Shown here piece by piece: positions 58,241 to 64,000 of a DNA stretch of 64,000 nt. The notes under the pieces are model-generated. The model had not been told where the DNA came from. It did not search any database and saw only the letters and a list, made by a program, of their open reading frames with translations. A program made the translations under genes and the position numbers. The first letter of the stretch is position 1. Each line of letters starts with the position of its first letter. Source of the DNA: Doris montereyensis (Eukaryota > Mollusca > Gastropoda > Nudibranchia > Dorididae); NCBI GenBank assembly GCA_037039925.1, contig JAXRKP010000219.1, forward strand, positions 42,501 through 106,500, given 5' to 3'.

Positions 58241-58925
58241 TACTATAATAGGTTATTTGCCTTCAATTCCGTTTAGCCATTATAAAATATTGTAGTAAAA
58301 AGTGATGCAGCGCAGTGTTACGGTGAAGAGCAGGATGCCAAGATGGAGAAATTTGGGGAGAGATGTGGTGGAAGAGACAAGAAGATAGTTATTTTGTGTT
58401 CAGTAATTGTCTTACTCAAGTCATCATACCTCCTGATGTTGATTTCCATAATAAATGTCTGACTATAGCCTTCAAGATTTATTCTTTTTAAATTGTTTCA
58501 ATTTTTCTTACTTACATCGTCTGTCTTTTATAATTTTGAATAAAATGTGTTTTCAATATAAGAGTTTATTGTGCAGTTTTTCATTTGTTTGAGTGGGGGA
58601 TTGGTGAGTTTGGAACCAAAGTGTCAATTTTCTTCTTTTTTGTATATTCATTTAAAAGGATCATATAATTACAAGTTTATGACAGAGAAATGTCCATATG
58701 ACGATACATTATTTGTTACGGAGTGTTTTGTAGGCGATGTTAGGGAAAAATAGTCAGACGTTTAGCGTCAAATACCGTACCACTGACTGAGAAGATGGCA
58801 CTAAAACGTCTTTTATCATTGTAACAGTAAACAGCAAATGTGGTAACATGGGATTCGTCTTGCTGTTAATAACACGCTTGCGCGCTCAGCCAATGACATA
58901 AAAGGTAGAAGGCAAGCGTTGCCAG
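58241..58925. other. No recognisable feature
   Basis: AT-rich region before the 48-bp satellite; no gene supported. Confidence 0.5.
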
Positions 58926-61900
58926 TCTGTAAAAGTGCAGATCCATATGTCTAGATTTACAATCCTCTTTCTTCAGTAACAATGCACATCCACATGCCTA
59001 GATTTACAATCTTCTTTACTTTACTAACAGTGCTCATCTATATGTCTAGATTTACAATCCGCTTTACTTTAGTAACAATGCACATCCTCATGCCTAGATT
59101 TACAATCCTCTTTAGCTTAGTAACAGTGCACATCCACAGGCCTAGATTTACGATCCTCTTTACTTTAGTAGCAGTGCACATCCACATGCCTATATTTAAA
59201 ATCCTCTTTACTTTAGTAATAGTAGCAGTGCACATCCACATGCCTATATTTAAAATCCTCTTTACTTTAGTAATAGTATAGTAGAAGTGCACATCCACAT
59301 GCCTATATTTAAAATCCTCTTTACTTTAATAATAGTAGCAGTGCACATCCACATGCCCAGATTTACAATCCTCTTTACTTTAGTAACAGTGCACATCCAC
59401 TTGCCTAAATTTATAATCCTCTTTACTTTAGTAACAATGCACATCCACATGCCTCGATTTACAATCCTCTTTACTTTAGTAGCAGTGCACATCCACATGC
59501 CTAGATTTACAATCCTCTTTACTTTAGTAGCAGTGCACATCCACATGCCTAGATTTACAGTCCTCTTTACTTTAGTAACAATGCACATCCACATGCCTAG
59601 ATTTACATTCCTCTTTACTTTAGTAGCAGTGCACATCCACATGCCTAGATTTACAATCCTCGTTACTTAAGTAGTAGTGCACATCCACGTGCCTAGATTT
59701 ACAACCTCTCTACCATAGTAACAATGCACATCCCCCTGTCTAGATTTACTATCCTCTTTATTTTAGTACTAGTGCACATCCACGTGCCTAGATTTACAAT
59801 CCACATTACTTTAGTAGCAGTGCACATCCAACATGCCTAGATTTACAGTCATCTTTACTTTAGTAACAATGCACATCCACAAGCCTATAATTTCAACTCT
59901 CTATTTTAGTAACAATGCACATCCACTTGCCTAGATTTACAATCCACAATACTTTAGTAGCAGTGCACATCCAACATGCCTAGATTTACAGTCATCTTTA
60001 CTTTAGTAACAATGCACATCAAACATGCCAACAATGCTCTTTACTTTAGTAGCAGTGCACATCAAACATGCCTAGATTTAGAATCCTCTTTACTTTAGTA
60101 ACAATGCACATCAAACATGCCTACAATCCTCTTTACTTTAGTAACATTGTTCATCCACATGCCTAGATTTACAATCCTCTTTACTTTAGTAACATTGTTC
60201 ATCCACATGGCTAGATTTACAATCTTCTTTACTTTAGTAACATTGTTCATCCACATGCCTAGATTTACAATCCTCTTTACTTTAGTAACATTGTTCATCC
60301 ACATGCCTAGATTTACAATTCTCTTTACTTAAGTAACGGTTCACATCCACATGCCTAGATTTGCAATCCTCTTTAAGTTAGTAGCCATGCACACCTAGAT
60401 TTACAATCCTCTTTATTTTAGTAACAGTGCACATCGACATGCCTAGATTTATAATCCTCATTATTTTAGTAACAGTGCACATCGACATGCCTAGATTTAT
60501 AATCCTCATTATTTTAGTAACAGTGCACATCGACATACCTAAATTTACAATCGTTTTTATTGTAGTACCAGTGCGCATCCACATGCCTAGATTTACAGTC
60601 CTCTTTACTTTAGTAACAATGCACATCCACAAGCCTATAATTTCAATCCTCTCTATTTTAGTAACAATGCACATCCACGTGCCTAGATTTACAATCCTCT
60701 TTGTTTTAGTATCAGTGCACATCTGCATGCATAGATTTACAATCCACTTTACTTTAGAAATAATGCACATCTGCATGCATAGATTTACAATCCACTTTAC
60801 TTTAGAAATAATGCACATCCACTTGCTTAAATTTACAGTCCTCTTTAGCTTAGTAACAATGCACATCCACATGCCTATATTTACAATCCTCTCTACTTTA
60901 GTACCAATGCACATCCACATGCCTAGATTTACAATCCTCTTTACTTTAGTAACAATGTACATCCACATGCCTACAATCCTCTTTACTTTAGTAACAGTAA
61001 CAGCACACAACCACACGCCTAGATTTACAATCCTCTTTACTTTAGTAACAATGTACATCCACATGCCTACAATCCTCTTTACTTAAGTAACAGTAACAGC
61101 ACACAACCACACGCCTAGATTTACAATCCTCTTCACTTTAGTAACAATGTACATCCACATGCCTACAATCCTCTTTACTTTAGTAACAGTAACAGCACAC
61201 AACCACACGCCTAGATTTACAATCCTCTTCACTTTAGTAACAATGTACATCCACATGCCTACAATCCCCTTTACTTTAGTAACAGTAACAGCACACAACC
61301 ACACGCCTAGATTTACAATCCTATTTACTTTAGTACCAGTGCACATCCACATGCCTAGATTTACAATCATCTTTACTTTAGTAGCAATGCACATCAAACA
61401 TGCCTAGATTTACAATCCTCTTTACTTTAGTAAGACATCCACATGCTTAGGTTTACAATCCTCTTTACTTTAGTACCAGTGCACATCCGCATGCCTAAAT
61501 TTACAATCATCTCCACTTTAGTAGAAGTGTACATCCACTAGATTTACAGTCCTCTTTACTTTAGTAAGACATTCACATGCTTAGATTTACAACTCTCTTT
61601 AGTTTAGTAACAATGCACATCCACATGCCTAGACTTACAATCCTCGTTACTTTAGTACCAGTGCACATCCACCTGCATAGATTTACTATCGTATTTACTT
61701 TAGTAACAGTAACAATGCACATCCACATGTTTAGATTTACAATGCTCTTTACTTAAGTAACAGTGCACATCCACATGCCTAGATTTACAATCCTCATTAC
61801 TTTACTAACAGTACACATCCATATGCCTAGATTTACAATCCTCTTTACTTTAGTAACAGAGCACATCCACATACTTAGATTTACAATCCTCATTACTTTA

Positions 61901-62735
61901 GTAACAGAGCACATCCACATGTTTAGATTTACAATCCTCATTACTTTAGTAACAGAGCACATCCACATACTTAGATTTACAATCCTCATTACTTTACTAA
62001 CAGAGCACATCCACATGCTTAGATTTTTACAATCCTCTTTACTTTAGTAACAGAATACATCCACATACTTAGATTTACAATCCTCATTACTTTACTAACA
62101 GAGCACATCCACATGTTTAGATTTACAATCCTCTTTACTTTAGTAACAGAGCACATCCACATACTTAGATTTACAATCCTCATTACTTTAGTAAAAGAGC
62201 ACATCCACATGTTTAGATTTACAATCCTCATTACTTTAGTAACAGTGCACATCCACATGCCTAGATTTACAATCCTCATTACTTTAGTAACAGAGCACAT
62301 CCACATGTTTAGATTTACAATTTACTTTACTTTACTAACAGTGCACATCCACATGCCTAGATTTACAATCCTCTTTACTATAGTAACAGTGCACATCCAC
62401 ATGCCTAGATTTACAATCCTCTTTACTTTAGTAGCAGTGCACATCCACATGCCTAGATTTACAATCCTCTTTATTTTAGAACTAACCGTGCACATCCACA
62501 TGCCTAGATTTACATTCCTCTTTACTTTAGTAACAGTGCACATCCACATGACCAGATTTACATTCCTCTTTACTTTAGTAACAGTGCACATCCACGTGAC
62601 CAGATTTACATTCCTCTTTACTTTAGTAACAGTGCACATCCACATGCCTAGATTTACAATTCTCTTTAATTTAGTAACAGAGCACATCTACATACCTATA
62701 TTTACAACCCTCTTTACTCTAGTAACAATGCTACA
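58926..62735. repeat. 48-bp satellite, about 80 copies
   Basis: Unit GTGCACATCCACATGCCTAG, ATTTACAATCCTCTTTACTT, TAGTAACA. Because 48 is 16 codons, both strands show long open frames (16-residue period); these are artefacts. Sub-blocks: dimeric units of about 96 bp at 60945-61315 (with AACAGCACACAACCACACGC), a GTTCATCCACATG block at 60140-60340 and an AGAGCACATCCACATACTTA block at 61855-62300. Confidence 0.97.
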
Positions 62736-62884
62736 GACTGTTGAAAGAGAAAGGGGGCTGTTACAAGAAGGGCAACCCGTCTGAAACGTCTTGATTTGCG
62801 TTATTTTCTTTTGATTTCTGTACATGTATTCGCATTTTCTCGAAATATAGTTTTTTCACGATAAATGTGGATTTCTAGCCTGTA
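62736..62884. other. Array edge, no feature
   Basis: Transition from the satellite; nothing recognised. Confidence 0.5.
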
Positions 62885-63065
62885 ACCCCGCACATGTGCA
62901 AGCTCACCGACTGTACATCATTTATCCCCCCCTCCGCGGGCAGGCCACTTCATCCAAAGTTCTTCTCAACTCCCAGGGGAGCATACAGGACACAAACCGG
63001 TTAGGCTTTTCATACTAAAACTGACAAGATCTTTTCTTCCTATAGCTGGGTGTTCATTCATACCT
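62885..63065 (-). repeat. Dispersed repeat G, copy 2
   Basis: Reverse-complement partner of 8215-8390 with shared words (plus strand here) GTACATCATTTATCC, CAACTCCCAGGGGAGCATAC and CCTATAGCTGGGTG. Confidence 0.7.
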
Positions 63066-63665
63066 GAGTCAAGTGAGGAAAGTAGAGTGAAGTATATTTC
63101 CTAAGAGTACAATGATGGGGGGGGAAACCCGTGCCAGCCGTGGGGCTTGAATCAGTGTCGTTGTGATTACTAGCTTACAACACTGAGGTTCAGCTACAGC
63201 ACTGATATTTGATCTCCTTCGTTATTTAGGAACCAATTTGTATAACATTTGGTACACAGATTCCTCTTGTCAATACATGTTGTTTTTTTTAAAGACGTCA
63301 TATTTTATAATATCTTGTAATTTTTTTAGAGAAAATTTTTTTTGTAATAAAAATGTCATTTTTGCATAATCTAGATCTATACACGATATATCTTAGATTT
63401 TTTTAAATTCATTTGAAAAAAGCATTATCCAACATATCTCAATTTCTGGTTTTAGGTAATGAATGGGGGAAAACGATCGGCACAAGTTTTGAGTGATTTG
63501 ATTCATAATTAAGTGAGAAGATTGAACTGGAAAATTGGGTAAAAATCCATGCTGGCGGCAATTTCCATAGCAACCAAGGGCGCTACAAACTTTTCAAAGA
63601 TATAGGATGACTATAGTTTGACAGTTACTCGTATAAATGCTAAAAGGAAAACTGAATGGTTATGC
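63066..63665. other. No recognisable feature
   Basis: Starts with a decayed stretch resembling SINE-B (TCAAGTGAGGAAAGTAGAGT, CGTGGGGCTTGAATCAGTGT), then AT-rich sequence without a match. Confidence 0.45.
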
Positions 63666-63885
63666 TGCTGGAATTAGCAGCATGAGGTCCCGGATTCGAA
63701 TCCCAGCGAAGCTGATAGGTCCAATGTTGTGTTCCTTGAGAAAGACACTTAACACAATTTTCCCCTGTCACTCCAGCCAGGGGCGAATTAGTACAAGCGT
63801 TATCTTGGGAGTAAAAAAAACCTGTTCCTTTTTACACTACAGAAACCAGGATAAGCTCCGGCTCTAAAGGATGTAATGACATTGA
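63666..63885 (+). mobile_element. SINE-B, plus
   Basis: AGCATGAGGTCCCGGATTCG, B-box GGATTCGAATCCCAG, CCAATGTTGTGTTCCTTGAG, TATCTTGGGAGTAAAAAAAA and GGATAAGCTCCGGCTCTAAA. Confidence 0.9.
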
Positions 63886-64000
63886 ATGAGCTTTCCTGTT
63901 TTTAAACCTTTTTTTGTAATTATTAGAAATTAAATTGTGAATAGAGATTACGAGTACAATAATGTCCTCACCTGCTTACGCAAAACAAAATGATTCAGAG

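Noticed and set aside
58982..62784. Open frames with 16-residue repeats on both strands
   Set aside because: Artefact of the 48-bp satellite; complementary frames are equally open.

Overview
The window is animal nuclear DNA, most likely from a mollusc or another lophotrochozoan (inference). It has one intron-rich gene with GT-AG introns, many tRNA-derived SINEs, RTE-like LINE fragments, several terminal-inverted-repeat (MITE-like) families and an exceptional load of micro- and minisatellites. There are no operons, rRNA genes, credible tRNA genes or CRISPR arrays. Species cannot be fixed from the sequence alone.

Layout. 1-3478: a minisatellite built from a 15-bp monomer, first in a regular 45-bp higher-order form, then degenerate, then a 47-bp unit. 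3.8-7.2 kb: antisense LINE copy (E1). 7.9-12.5 kb: SINEs, short tandem arrays, (TA)n and (GA)n. 12.5-14.9 kb: nothing recognised. 14.9-17.7 kb: second LINE copy (E2), in opposite orientation. 18-19.6 kb: an inverted-repeat element and SINE pieces. 19,976-53,837, plus strand: one gene of about 34 kb encoding an M1 zinc aminopeptidase of the puromycin-sensitive type (NPEPPS/PSA-like). 53.8-64 kb: MITEs, arrays, SINEs and a 3.8-kb 48-bp satellite.

The gene was reconstructed exon by exon. Twenty exons are clear and one (exon 12) is tentative. Together they give roughly 851 codons plus exon 12, against about 875 residues for the matching part of human NPEPPS. All M1 hallmarks are present: PCWDDP, GAMEN, HELSH followed after 18 residues by the third zinc-ligand Glu, and the Tyr of SYSKGG. 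Reading frame and splice phase together reveal six one-base losses (exon 6, exon 7 donor, exon 8 twice, exon 15, exon 18). Every one is a minus-one event in a homopolymer or base doublet. No other lesions were seen. This looks like uncorrected sequencing error in an active gene rather than a decayed gene, but the sequence alone cannot prove it.

The most unusual theme is tandem duplication at functional borders and inside dispersed elements. The exon 10 donor is repeated five times (43-bp unit). The exon 14 acceptor is repeated four times (66-bp unit). The exon 4 donor is the edge of a trinucleotide array. A LINE fragment ends about 25 bp before the exon 21 acceptor. Three minisatellites are visibly seeded from mobile elements: a SINE-A tail (32 bp), the SINE-B body (39 bp) and a reverse-transcriptase core motif (about 88 bp). 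No new defence or metabolic system was found. The novelty here is in repeat dynamics within a housekeeping gene.

Family names SINE-A, SINE-B, MITE-A, MITE-B, MITE-D, repeat E, F and G are labels used only in this answer.
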